A stretch of 5,329 nt of DNA from an uncultured Clostridia bacterium (GCA_947625455.1 CANQOJ010000159.1:1-5329); one strand, 5' to 3'. Positions 1-5,306 are shown, counted from the first letter of the stretch. Program-made: numbers and translations. Notes: a model not told the origin generated them from the sequence alone.

Positions 1-344
1 TAACGGCAAAGGTCAATGTCAGAACGTTTGCGGGGTTTGTGCTTGAGGATACGGACGGGGGCGATTTGCTGATAAACGCAACTCCCGCGGGAATGTTCCC
101 GAAAGTTGACAATATGCCGTGTACCGAAGAAGTTGTAAGCAAGTTTTCGTCAGTGTTTGACGTTATCTACAACCCCAAGGAAACAAAGCTCTTAAAAACC
201 GCGAAATCCCTCGGCAAAAACGCAAAGGGCGGTATGACAATGCTGGTTTTGCAGGCAGTCGCGGCGCATGAAATATGGTACGGCGCGAAGTTCAACAAGA
301 GCGACATAGACAAACTGGTTTCGGATATGGAGAATGCAATATGA
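1..344 (+). CDS. aroE: Shikimate dehydrogenase, C-terminal part (5' end outside window)
   Basis: Reduces 3-dehydroshikimate to shikimate with NADPH in the cytoplasm, the step before shikimate kinase in chorismate synthesis. The frame is open from base 3, so the window shows the last 113 codons of a protein that is usually about 270-290 residues; the substrate-binding N-terminus and the start of the NADP fold lie off the left edge. Visible family motifs are NATPAGMFP, FDVIYNPKETKLL (end of the nucleotide-binding domain), and GGMTMLVLQAVAAHEIWYG, whose glutamine belongs to the conserved shikimate-site segment. The stop codon TGA overlaps the start of aroK (ATGA), which argues for translational coupling. 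A GTG at 39 could be taken for a start, but the coding pattern and homology continue upstream of it, so the gene is simply cut by the window edge. Identification is firm; only quinate/shikimate dehydrogenase paralogues remain as an alternative. Confidence 0.95.
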   Translation, partial: TAKVNVRTFAGFVLEDTDGGDLLINATPAGMFPKVDNMPCTEEVVSKFSSVFDVIYNPKETKLLKTAKSLGKNAKGGMTMLVLQAVAAHEIWYGAKFNKSDIDKLVSDMENAI

Positions 345-841
345 GCGTTTATCTTTGCGGATTTATGGGGTGCGGTAAAAGCCATGTGGGAAGAGTTCTG
401 GCGGGAAAACTTGAAACAAAGTTTGTGGATCTGGACAAGTTTATAGTTGACGCGGAGAAAATGACTATCCCCGAAATTTTCGGCAAGTTCGGCGAACCGC
501 ATTTCAGAAAGCTTGAAGCTAAATACATCAAGGAACTTTCAGAGGGGTATGTTGTTGCAACGGGCGGGGGTGCGCTTTTAAATGACGAAACGGCAAAATT
601 TGCACGGGAAAGCGGGATTTCCGTTTATATAAACACAACGTTTGAAACCTGCTACGAGAGGATAAAGGGCGACAAAAACCGCCCGCTTGTTATGAACAAC
701 ACTTATGAACAGCTTTCGGAATTATATCAAAAGCGCGCGCCCATTTACAAGCGCAACAGCACATATATGGTAAACGGAAACGCAAGAGATACGCTTATAG
801 CTGACGAAATTGCAAAATTACTCAAAGCACATAACAAATAA
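341..841 (+). CDS. aroK: Shikimate kinase
   Basis: Phosphorylates shikimate to shikimate-3-phosphate with ATP, a cytoplasmic step of aromatic amino acid synthesis. The product has 166 residues, normal for the family (about 160-175). Visible motifs: Walker A GFMGCGKS at 7-14; DLD at 30-32, with the substrate/Mg aspartate; FRKLE at 55-59, with the shikimate-binding arginine R56; the GGG loop at 75-77; the lid arginine in NRPLV (R114); and R132 in the C-terminal QKRAPIY segment. All expected catalytic residues are present; H15 stands where threonine is more common after the P-loop. The ATG at 341 was chosen because MSVYLCGFMG is the typical N-terminus and a GGAG at 329-332 lies 8 bases upstream. 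An in-frame ATG at 275 would add 22 unrelated residues read through aroE. Overlap with aroE and adjacency in pathway order support one operon. aroL would be an equivalent name. Confidence 0.96.
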   Translation: MSVYLCGFMGCGKSHVGRVLAGKLETKFVDLDKFIVDAEKMTIPEIFGKFGEPHFRKLEAKYIKELSEGYVVATGGGALLNDETAKFARESGISVYINTTFETCYERIKGDKNRPLVMNNTYEQLSELYQKRAPIYKRNSTYMVNGNARDTLIADEIAKLLKAHNK

Positions 842-842
842 C

Positions 843-848
843 AAAGGA
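843..848 (+). promoter_or_regulatory. Ribosome binding site deciding the amidohydrolase start
   Basis: AAAGGA lies six bases upstream of the ATG at 855. It supports that start over an in-frame ATG at 810 inside aroK, which would prefix 15 residues unlike an amidohydrolase N-terminus. Confidence 0.7.
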
Positions 849-854
849 CAGAAA

Positions 855-2048
855 ATGGTAATTAAAAACGTAAAAATTATAACAATGACGGGCGAGGAGA
901 TTGAAAACGGATTTGTCCGCTTCAATGAAGTCATCACCGAAACAGGCGGTATGAACGCATATGTCAAGACAGGCGAAGAAGAAATTGACGGCGGGGGAAG
1001 AACGCTGTATCCGGGGTTTATTGACGCGCACTGTCATCTGGGAATGTGGGATGACGCGCTGTGCTTTGAGGGTGACGACGGAAACGAGGATACAGATCCC
1101 GCTACGCCTCAACTAAGGGCAGTTGACAGCATTAACGCCATGGACAGGTGCTTTGAGGACGCTGTAAACGCGGGAGTTACCGCTGTCTGCACGGGTGTGG
1201 GAAGTTCAAATCCCATAGGCGGAAGCTTTGCGGTGATTAAAACATTCGGCTCAAAGCGCGTTGACAAGCTGATTTTGAAAAATCCCGCGGCAATAAAATT
1301 TGCGCTCGGCGAAAATCCCAAAAGCACCTACAATGACAGAGATGAAACGCCCGTCACGAGAATGGCTGTCGCGGCGATAATACGCGAACAGCTTGCAAAG
1401 GCGCAGAGATACAAAGAGGACATGGACGAGTATTACCGCCTGAAAGGCACGGACGACGAGGTGTCAAAGCCCGATTTTGACGCGAAATGCGAAGCGCTCC
1501 TGCCGCTGTTTGACAGGGAAAAACCGCTTTCGGCGCATTTTCACTGCCACAGGGCTGACGACATATTCACTGCTATTAGGATCGCAAAGGAGTTTAAACT
1601 CGACTACACGCTTATTCACTGCACGGAAGGCGCGCTTATTGCCGATGAACTCAAAGAGGACAACCCGAAGATAGTCCTAGGTCCCGTTTTCGGCGACAGG
1701 GGAAAACCCGAACTCAAAAACCACAGCATAACTACCCCTGCCGAAATTCATAAGCACGGCATTGAATTTGCCATCTGCACCGACCACCCCGAAACGCCTA
1801 TTCAATATCTCCCGCTTACGGCGGCGCTTGCGGTAAGGGGCGGTCTTGACAAAGAAGAAGCCTTGAAAGCAATAACCGTAAACGCGGCGAAGATTTTAGG
1901 CGTTGACGGCAGGATAGGCACAATTGAAGCGGGAAAGGACGCGGATTTTTCGCTGTTTTCGGGAGAACCGCTTGGGTTGTACGATACGCCCGAACTTGTG
2001 TGCGTAAACGGAAAAATCGTTGTAAATAAGTTGGATAAAGGAGAATAA
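855..2048 (+). CDS. Metal-dependent amidohydrolase, imidazolonepropionase-like (COG1228-type), substrate unknown
   Basis: A 397-residue member of the amidohydrolase superfamily, cytoplasmic with no signal peptide. The N-terminal beta-sandwich strand MVIKNVKIITMTG leads to GRTLYPGFIDAHCHLG, which carries the first metal ligands H59 and H61. Further candidate metal or active-site residues are K148 in the conserved IKFALGENPK segment, a histidine cluster HFHCH at 228-232, H255 in LIHCTEG, and D310 in CTDHPET. The C-terminus DGRIGTIEAGKDADFSLFSG (about 353-372) is the standard return of the chain to the beta-sandwich. The ALGENPK signature points to the imidazolonepropionase-related hydrolases rather than to dihydroorotase or urease types, as far as I recall the families. 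Substrate cannot be told from sequence; cyclic amide, dipeptide or deaminase chemistry are all possible. It is 13 bp behind aroK and 1 bp ahead of the fumarase gene, so it is co-transcribed with both, with no known pathway connection. Confidence 0.88.
   Translation: MVIKNVKIITMTGEEIENGFVRFNEVITETGGMNAYVKTGEEEIDGGGRTLYPGFIDAHCHLGMWDDALCFEGDDGNEDTDPATPQLRAVDSINAMDRCFEDAVNAGVTAVCTGVGSSNPIGGSFAVIKTFGSKRVDKLILKNPAAIKFALGENPKSTYNDRDETPVTRMAVAAIIREQLAKAQRYKEDMDEYYRLKGTDDEVSKPDFDAKCEALLPLFDREKPLSAHFHCHRADDIFTAIRIAKEFKLDYTLIHCTEGALIADELKEDNPKIVLGPVFGDRGKPELKNHSITTPAEIHKHGIEFAICTDHPETPIQYLPLTAALAVRGGLDKEEALKAITVNAAKILGVDGRIGTIEAGKDADFSLFSGEPLGLYDTPELVCVNGKIVVNKLDKGE
2037..2043 (+). promoter_or_regulatory. 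Ribosome binding site of the fumarase alpha gene
   Basis: AAAGGAG sits inside the last codons of the amidohydrolase gene, six bases before the ATG at 2050. The two genes are separated by a single base, so the binding site is embedded in upstream coding sequence, consistent with coupled translation. Confidence 0.75.
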
Positions 2049-2049
2049 T

Positions 2050-2901
2050 ATGCGGGAAATTGACGCTAAACAGATAACCGAAACAATCGCGGAGCTGTGT
2101 ATAAATGCGAATTTACAGCTTCCCTGCGGTATGCGCGAGTGCATAGAAAATGCGAAACAAAAAGAGGAGAGCGAACTTTGCAGAAGCGTTCTGGGGGATA
2201 TTCTGGACAACATTGACTGCGCAAAGGAACTTTCCGTGCCTATCTGTCAGGACACGGGAATGGCAGTCGTTTTCGCGGAAGTAGGACAGGACGTGCATAT
2301 TGTAAACGGTTCGTTTGAGGACGCGGTAAACGCGGGCGTTGCAAAGGGGTATACCGAGGGCAGACTGCGCCTTTCAATCGTAAAAGATCCCCTAAGACGT
2401 GAAAACACGAACAACAACACCCCCGCCGTTATACATACAAGGATAGTAGAGGGCGACAAGATAAAGCTTGAAGTTGCGCCGAAGGGATTTGGCAGTGAAA
2501 ATATGAGCAGGCTCAAAATGTTCACCCCGTCCGCTTCGCAAGCCGACATCATCGCGTTTGTAAAGGAAACCGCGTCAATCGCGGGCAGCAACCCTTGTCC
2601 ACCTATTGTAGTGGGCGTAGGCATAGGCAGTGATTTTGAGGGGTGCGCGCTGCTTGCAAAAAAGGCGCTTTGCAGGGATTTAACCGTAAGAAATCCCGAT
2701 CCGTTTTATGCTGACATGGAGCAGAAAATGCTGGACGAGATAAACAAGCTGGGAATAGGCGCGCAAGGCTTCGGCGGCAGGATAACCGCCCTTTATGTCA
2801 ACATCGAAACAGCGCCTACGCATATCGCGGGCTTGCCCGTTGCCGTCAATATGGGCTGTCATGTCACAAGGCACTTGACAGGAATAATAACAGTCATATG
2901 A
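2050..2901 (+). CDS. Class I (Fe-S) fumarate hydratase / L-tartrate dehydratase, alpha subunit
   Basis: Alpha subunit of the iron-sulfur hydro-lyases that interconvert fumarate and malate (or dehydrate tartrate); cytoplasmic, oxygen-sensitive. The 283 residues match the usual alpha length (about 280). The three cysteines expected to hold the [4Fe-4S] cluster are present: C66 in PICQDTGMAVVF, C183 in GSNPCPPIVVGVGIG and C270 in NMGCHVTRH. Other signatures are RRENTNNNTPAV (117-127), APKGFGSENMS (143-153) and GIGAQGFGGRITAL (236-248). In two-subunit enzymes a beta subunit of about 180-200 residues is needed for activity and is usually the next gene; here none follows. The tail after the last cysteine (RHLTGIITVI) seems slightly longer and less charged than the usual ending, as I remember the family, and its stop codon abuts a palindromic element. 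Fumarase and tartrate dehydratase cannot be separated from this subunit alone. Confidence 0.93.
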   Translation: MREIDAKQITETIAELCINANLQLPCGMRECIENAKQKEESELCRSVLGDILDNIDCAKELSVPICQDTGMAVVFAEVGQDVHIVNGSFEDAVNAGVAKGYTEGRLRLSIVKDPLRRENTNNNTPAVIHTRIVEGDKIKLEVAPKGFGSENMSRLKMFTPSASQADIIAFVKETASIAGSNPCPPIVVGVGIGSDFEGCALLAKKALCRDLTVRNPDPFYADMEQKMLDEINKLGIGAQGFGGRITALYVNIETAPTHIAGLPVAVNMGCHVTRHLTGIITVI

Positions 2902-2948
2902 CAGTATACAGTGTACGCATTATCCGCCTTACGGCGGATAACGCTATG
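2902..2948 (+). repeat. Left 47-bp terminal inverted repeat
   Basis: Exact reverse complement of 3097-3143. It contains its own hairpin: 9-bp stem TTATCCGCC (2920-2928) with GGCGGATAA (2933-2941), loop TTAC. The 11-mer ACAGTATACAG (2901-2911) recurs directly at 2950-2960 and can extend the hairpin imperfectly. Confidence 0.95.
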
Positions 2949-3009
2949 TACAGTATACAGTTGCGGTGTCCGCTTACGCGGATAATATTAGATTGTTTTT
3001 AGATTAAGA

Positions 3010-3038
3010 GAGCGTAAGCCTTTCGTAGGTTTACGCTC
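3010..3038. other. Central hairpin of the palindromic element
   Basis: GAGCGTAAGCC (3010-3020) pairs with GGTTTACGCTC (3028-3038) over 11 bp with one G-T wobble and a 7-base loop; flanking ATTAAG/CTTTAAT extends it imperfectly. It could act as a bidirectional transcription stop for the two convergent operons, but no strong T-run follows on either strand, so a classical terminator is not supported. Confidence 0.7.
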
Positions 3039-3096
3039 CTTTAATATGAACACAATCTAAATCCGTCACGAAGTGACACCTTTACTGAATACTTTC

Positions 3097-3143
3097 CATA
3101 GCGTTATCCGCCGTAAGGCGGATAATGCGTACACTGTATACTG
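3097..3143 (-). repeat. Right 47-bp terminal inverted repeat
   Basis: Exact reverse complement of 2902-2948. Its internal hairpin is TTATCCGCC (3104-3112) with GGCGGATAA (3117-3125); on the + strand the loop is GTAA, a GNRA-type tetraloop. The outer end lies 9 bp from the anti-sigma stop codon. Confidence 0.95.
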
Positions 3144-3152
3144 CTCTAGCTT

Positions 3153-4106
3153 CTAGCCTCTACATTGCATATACTTATATATCTGTCCCGAATTTTTCTC
3201 AATAAGGTAGATATACTTTCCTGTTTTCTCGATCATGACCAGATATTTTGTGGCTTCGACGGTTGTTGAATAGACTTCAAATTTGTCGTTGTTGTCATTC
3301 AGGCTGTCTATGGGCAAAAGTTCGACTACTCCAAAGTAAATAATCCCTTGGGAACTTAAAATCTCCTGTATCATGTTTTTGTCTTCATCAATAAGCAGTT
3401 TGAAATTTCCGTCGATTTTGTCAAATGCCGTCTGGCTGTTGATATTTTCGACAATTCCGAGTTTTTCGTTCGCCTTATTATACTTGACAGCATAATCCGA
3501 GTTTTTCTCAATAAGATACACAAACTCATCGTTTATGGCGACCAGAAGAATATATTCTTTGTCCGTATGCTGTGGTATAAAAGCGCTGTACTTGATGCTG
3601 TTGTCAATCAGGCTTTTTATCGGGGCAGTGTTGTCTGCCCTGTCGTACAAATCTCCGTTGAAGCAGACGATTTGCTGAACAATATCGTTTTCATCTGTAA
3701 TCAGTTTAAACTCCCCCGCGTATTTATTAAGCATGATTTCGGAACTTTCGGGTTCGTTCATGGCGAAAAATTTACGGTAAAGCATATCGTATGCTGAATT
3801 TGTTTCAGTTGAATCTGCGCTGTCAGCGGGCGTTATATCGGTACTTGCTTCAGTTTCGTGCAGTCCGCTGTTTGTCATATCGGGCATGAAATGCTGAACA
3901 TTGAAAATTACGACAAACAGCAATACCGCACATGCCGCAACTCCCGCGGCAGGCGCTATAATATTCCAAACAGGTCTTTTTGCTCTGTCTGTTCTGATTT
4001 TGAGCGGAGCGTTCTCCTTTAGCTGTTCGTGAACGTTTCTCATTATCTTGTCAGTATCGGGAGACACCGAGTTCAATTCCGCTTTATAATCATCTTTAAA
4101 GCTCAT
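3153..4106 (-). CDS. Putative membrane anti-sigma factor with duplicated extracytoplasmic domain
   Basis: A 317-residue single-pass membrane protein, probably the partner that holds the upstream ECF sigma factor inactive. Layout: a short charged cytoplasmic N-terminus (1-47), one hydrophobic segment at about 48-70 (IIAPAAGVAACAVLLFVVIF), an acidic Ser/Thr-rich linker (about 78-104), then an outer region. That region holds two similar units, about 130-210 and 232-313. Both begin with G-x-FKL, followed by an acidic turn and an I/V-Q-x-I segment. Both carry P-I-x-SL near the middle and end with (V/I)YLIEKNS and K-Y. The protein is not a recognisable zinc (ZAS) anti-sigma, as no HxxxCxxC motif is present. 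The start at 4106 follows a strong AGGAGG. Gene order (sigma, then membrane protein, 11 bp apart) supports the role, but direct homology to a named anti-sigma family is not something I can see. Confidence 0.75.
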   Translation of the reverse strand: MSFKDDYKAELNSVSPDTDKIMRNVHEQLKENAPLKIRTDRAKRPVWNIIAPAAGVAACAVLLFVVIFNVQHFMPDMTNSGLHETEASTDITPADSADSTETNSAYDMLYRKFFAMNEPESSEIMLNKYAGEFKLITDENDIVQQIVCFNGDLYDRADNTAPIKSLIDNSIKYSAFIPQHTDKEYILLVAINDEFVYLIEKNSDYAVKYNKANEKLGIVENINSQTAFDKIDGNFKLLIDEDKNMIQEILSSQGIIYFGVVELLPIDSLNDNNDKFEVYSTTVEATKYLVMIEKTGKYIYLIEKNSGQIYKYMQCRG

Positions 4107-4111
4107 AAGTT

Positions 4112-4117
4112 CCCTCC
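4112..4117 (-). promoter_or_regulatory. Strong ribosome binding site of the anti-sigma gene, overlapping the sigma stop
   Basis: Read on the - strand, TAAGGAGGGA combines the sigma-factor stop codon (4120-4118) with a near-perfect AGGAGG, six bases before the ATG at 4106. The layout implies translational coupling, which would keep sigma and anti-sigma production in step. Confidence 0.8.
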
Positions 4118-4633
4118 TTACTCAAAATCTTCTCTGTTAAGCAGTTTTTTCAGCTTTTCTCTTGCACGTGAAAGCTGGGATTTTACGGTGTTCTCGCTTT
4201 TTTCCAAAATTTTGGCAATACTTGCGATTGAAAGTTCTTCAAAGTAGAACAAATGCACAACTGTCCTGTATTTTTCGGGCAGTTTCATCACCGCGCTTAA
4301 AACTGCGCTGCGTTCTTCAATTTTATCCGCTGACAAAGTGTTGTCATCAAAAACGGGTACTTCAAGTTCCTCGGCATACGTCCTGTGCCTGTACCAGGCG
4401 GTTTTTGCGAACGAATTTGCGCAGTTTACGGCAATCCTTATCAGAAAGTAACGCCTGTGTTCTTCGCTTTCAAATGTCTTGTCAGCCTTAAAGTATCGTA
4501 TAAACACTTCCTGCGTCACGTCCTCGGCGTCAGCTGAATTCCCAAGCCTTTCAAACGCTATCCTGTATACCGTTGGTATATATGCCCGCATTGTTTCATC
4601 GAAATTTTCGGCGGTCTTAAGTGATAATTCCAT
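4118..4633 (-). CDS. ECF-type RNA polymerase sigma factor (sigma-70 family)
   Basis: Directs RNA polymerase to a small regulon, typically in response to an envelope or stress signal passed on by a membrane anti-sigma. At 171 residues it has the ECF size and only regions 2 and 4. Region 2 spans about 14-85, with the core-binding segment DAEDVTQEVFIRYF at 35-48 and the promoter-melting part RRYFLIRIAVNCANSF at 60-75. A linker follows (86-109), then region 4 (about 110-165): LPEKYRTVVHLFYFEELSIA followed by the helix-turn-helix SIAKILEKSENTVKSQLSRA, which reads the -35 element. The ATG at 4633 has AGGTGA four bases upstream on the - strand. The next gene is a membrane protein in the usual anti-sigma position. 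Regulon and signal cannot be inferred. Assignment to a numbered ECF group would need profile comparison. Confidence 0.94.
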   Translation of the reverse strand: MELSLKTAENFDETMRAYIPTVYRIAFERLGNSADAEDVTQEVFIRYFKADKTFESEEHRRYFLIRIAVNCANSFAKTAWYRHRTYAEELEVPVFDDNTLSADKIEERSAVLSAVMKLPEKYRTVVHLFYFEELSIASIAKILEKSENTVKSQLSRAREKLKKLLNREDFE

Positions 4634-4670
4634 TTAGTCACCTGCTAGAGGTCAGATTGTTTATATAAAT

Positions 4671-4699
4671 AATACCATATAGAGCAGATAAAAGTTGCA
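4671..4699 (-). promoter_or_regulatory. Candidate ECF-type promoter of the sigma/anti-sigma operon
   Basis: On the - strand TGCAAC (4699-4694), followed by TTTT, is separated by 17 bases from GGTATT (4676-4671). This resembles ECF promoters of the TGAAAC / CGTA kind known from Bacillus SigW and relatives. A start of transcription near 4664 would leave a leader of about 30 bases before the ATG at 4633, which is a good distance. The match is imperfect in both boxes, so this is a suggestion of autoregulation only. Confidence 0.35.
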
Positions 4700-4749
4700 T
4701 TAAAATAAAAAAATTTTTCGTATTGCAGGAGGGAGTTTTCCCCCTTGAA

Positions 4750-4770
4750 CCCCTTTTCAAAACTTTCTAT
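4750..4770 (+). repeat. C/T-rich repeat, first copy
   Basis: CCCTTTTCAAAACTTT (4751-4766) matches CCCTTTCAAAAACTTT at 5311-5326 in 14 of 16 positions in the same orientation. The two copies bracket the whole hairpin-rich region and may mark edges of a composite repeat, or may just be low-complexity similarity. Confidence 0.45.
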
Positions 4771-4833
4771 TACGGCTGGTAATGGCGGGGTTCTTTGGCG
4801 CATAAAAGAAAAAAAGCGTTCGGCAGAGAAGCG

Positions 4834-5014
4834 CCGCTCCGCGGGGGCGAAACCACTGCTGACGCAGTGAGTCTGTTTCTTCCAAAGGCTAGGAGTTTTT
4901 AGTGGATAGAACTTGTGTTGATATTACATAGTTCTTATCCAACAGGACTTGCGCTGTCAGCCTTTGGAAGAAACAGACTTAAGGCTTTAGCCTTGTTTCG
5001 CCCCCGCGGAGCGG
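4834..5014. repeat. 181-bp palindromic element with cross-shaped (four-way junction) folding
   Basis: The outer arms 4834-4853 and 4995-5014 are exact reverse complements (20 bp). The inner arms 4870-4890 and 4959-4979 are exact reverse complements (21 bp). Between outer and inner arm each side carries its own hairpin. On the left it is CACTGC/GCAGTG with loop TGAC (4854-4869), with no unpaired base on either side. On the right it is AAGGC/GCCTT with loop TTTA (4981-4994), with one unpaired base. The two hairpins are unrelated in sequence. A terminal hairpin (4903-4913 with 4930-4941, one bulge) caps the structure near the common centre of symmetry at about 4924. No protein is encoded. Possible roles are a mobile non-autonomous element, a structured RNA or a DNA cruciform; the sequence does not decide among them. 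Confidence 0.88.
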
Positions 5015-5121
5015 GCGTTGTTTGGAAACAAATGAGCGTAAACCCTCCAAGACAGGTGCATTCCTGCTCCTTTGAACTTTTCCTTTGCAACGTTTTTCGC
5101 CACTCGTAACTTGTTTGTAAG

Positions 5122-5159
5122 ATTGACGATTTCAAAACTTGCGTTTTGAAATCGTCAAT
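5122..5159. other. Perfect 17-bp hairpin
   Basis: Bases 5122-5138 (ATTGACGATTTCAAAAC) pair without mismatch with 5143-5159 around a TTGC loop. It shares its last base with the next hairpin. No T-run follows on the + strand, so it is not an obvious terminator. Confidence 0.92.
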
Positions 5160-5186
5160 GTGGGGAAAACTCTTGTTTTCCCCACA
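5159..5186. other. Perfect 12-bp hairpin
   Basis: TGTGGGGAAAAC (5159-5170) pairs with GTTTTCCCCACA (5175-5186), loop TCTT. Its GGGGAAAAC core is shared with the hairpin at 5241-5276. Confidence 0.9.
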
Positions 5187-5191
5187 CCCTA

Positions 5192-5219
5192 AGATTCAAA
5201 GCCGTAAGGCTTTTAATCT
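5192..5219. other. Hairpin with GTAA loop
   Basis: AAAGCC (5198-5203) pairs with GGCTTT (5208-5213) around GTAA. One mismatch further out, AGATT (5192-5196) pairs with AATCT (5215-5219). The loop repeats the GTAA/TTAC loop seen in the first palindromic element. Confidence 0.8.
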
Positions 5220-5240
5220 GATGCGCTCTTTTTGCGTTGT

Positions 5241-5276
5241 TGAGGGGAAAACTTTTTGAAAAAAGTTTTCCCCTCA
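5241..5276. other. Perfect 16-bp hairpin
   Basis: TGAGGGGAAAACTTTT (5241-5256) pairs with 5261-5276, loop TGAA. The GGGGAAAACTTTTTGAAAAA pattern resembles intergenic dyads I recall from several Clostridia genomes. No T-run follows on either strand. Confidence 0.9.
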
Positions 5277-5283
5277 AACAGGG

Positions 5284-5306
5284 TTGTGAGGACAAAGTCC
5301 TCACAA
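5284..5306. other. Perfect 10-bp hairpin
   Basis: TTGTGAGGAC (5284-5293) pairs with GTCCTCACAA (5297-5306) around an AAA loop. It is the last of five consecutive hairpins before the window ends. Confidence 0.88.

Larger units (their letters stand above)
2902..3143. repeat. 242-bp imperfect palindromic element with 47-bp terminal inverted repeats (MITE/BIME-like)
   Basis: Fills the gap between two convergent genes: it begins on the base after the fumarase stop and ends 9 bp before the stop of the opposing anti-sigma gene. Bases 2902-2948 are the exact reverse complement of 3097-3143. Symmetry continues inward: 2949-2964 against 3081-3096 (about 10 of 16), GGTGTC 2965-2970 against GACACC 3075-3080, and a 9-bp pair 2988-2996 / 3052-3060. 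A central hairpin (3010-3038) sits at the centre of symmetry. The two arms carry different small hairpins at the same place (2969-2982 and 3065-3077). No reading frame or transposase lies inside, and no target-site duplication is visible at the edges. Either DNA strand could extrude a cruciform. As RNA, it could terminate or stabilise both convergent transcripts. Confidence 0.9.

Noticed and set aside
1151..2340. Near-identical 27-base stretches encoding FEDAVNAGV in the amidohydrolase (1152-1178) and the fumarase gene (2314-2340)
   Set aside because: Each stretch fits its own protein family and the similarity ends abruptly on both sides; short convergent coding similarity is more likely than gene conversion.
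2969..3000. Classical intrinsic terminator: hairpin TCCGC/GCGGA followed by a T-run at 2996-3000
   Set aside because: The T-run begins 13 bases after a 5-bp stem, too far and too weak for a standard intrinsic terminator; another termination role for the whole element stays possible.
2895..3150. Target-site duplication flanking the 242-bp palindrome
   Set aside because: The bases outside the two ends (left ...CATATGA, right CTCTAGC...) show no direct duplication, so insertion by a transposase is not demonstrated.
3567..3797. Open frame of 76 codons on the + strand inside the anti-sigma gene
   Set aside because: Antisense shadow of a well-supported gene with no ribosome binding site or family resemblance.
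3028..5044. Shared 11-mer GGTTTACGCTC (3028-3038) and its reverse complement (5034-5044)
   Set aside because: Too short to show a relationship between the two repeat regions; flanking bases do not match.
4915..5135. Overlapping open frames of about 65 codons on both strands across the right arm of the second palindrome
   Set aside because: No convincing ribosome binding site, no recognisable domain, and both frames run through inverted-repeat arms, so they are most likely chance openings in repeat DNA.
5122..5306. CRISPR array or integron attC array
   Set aside because: The hairpin stems are different sequences of different length and there is no constant repeat with regular spacers, nor any attC core sites or associated genes.
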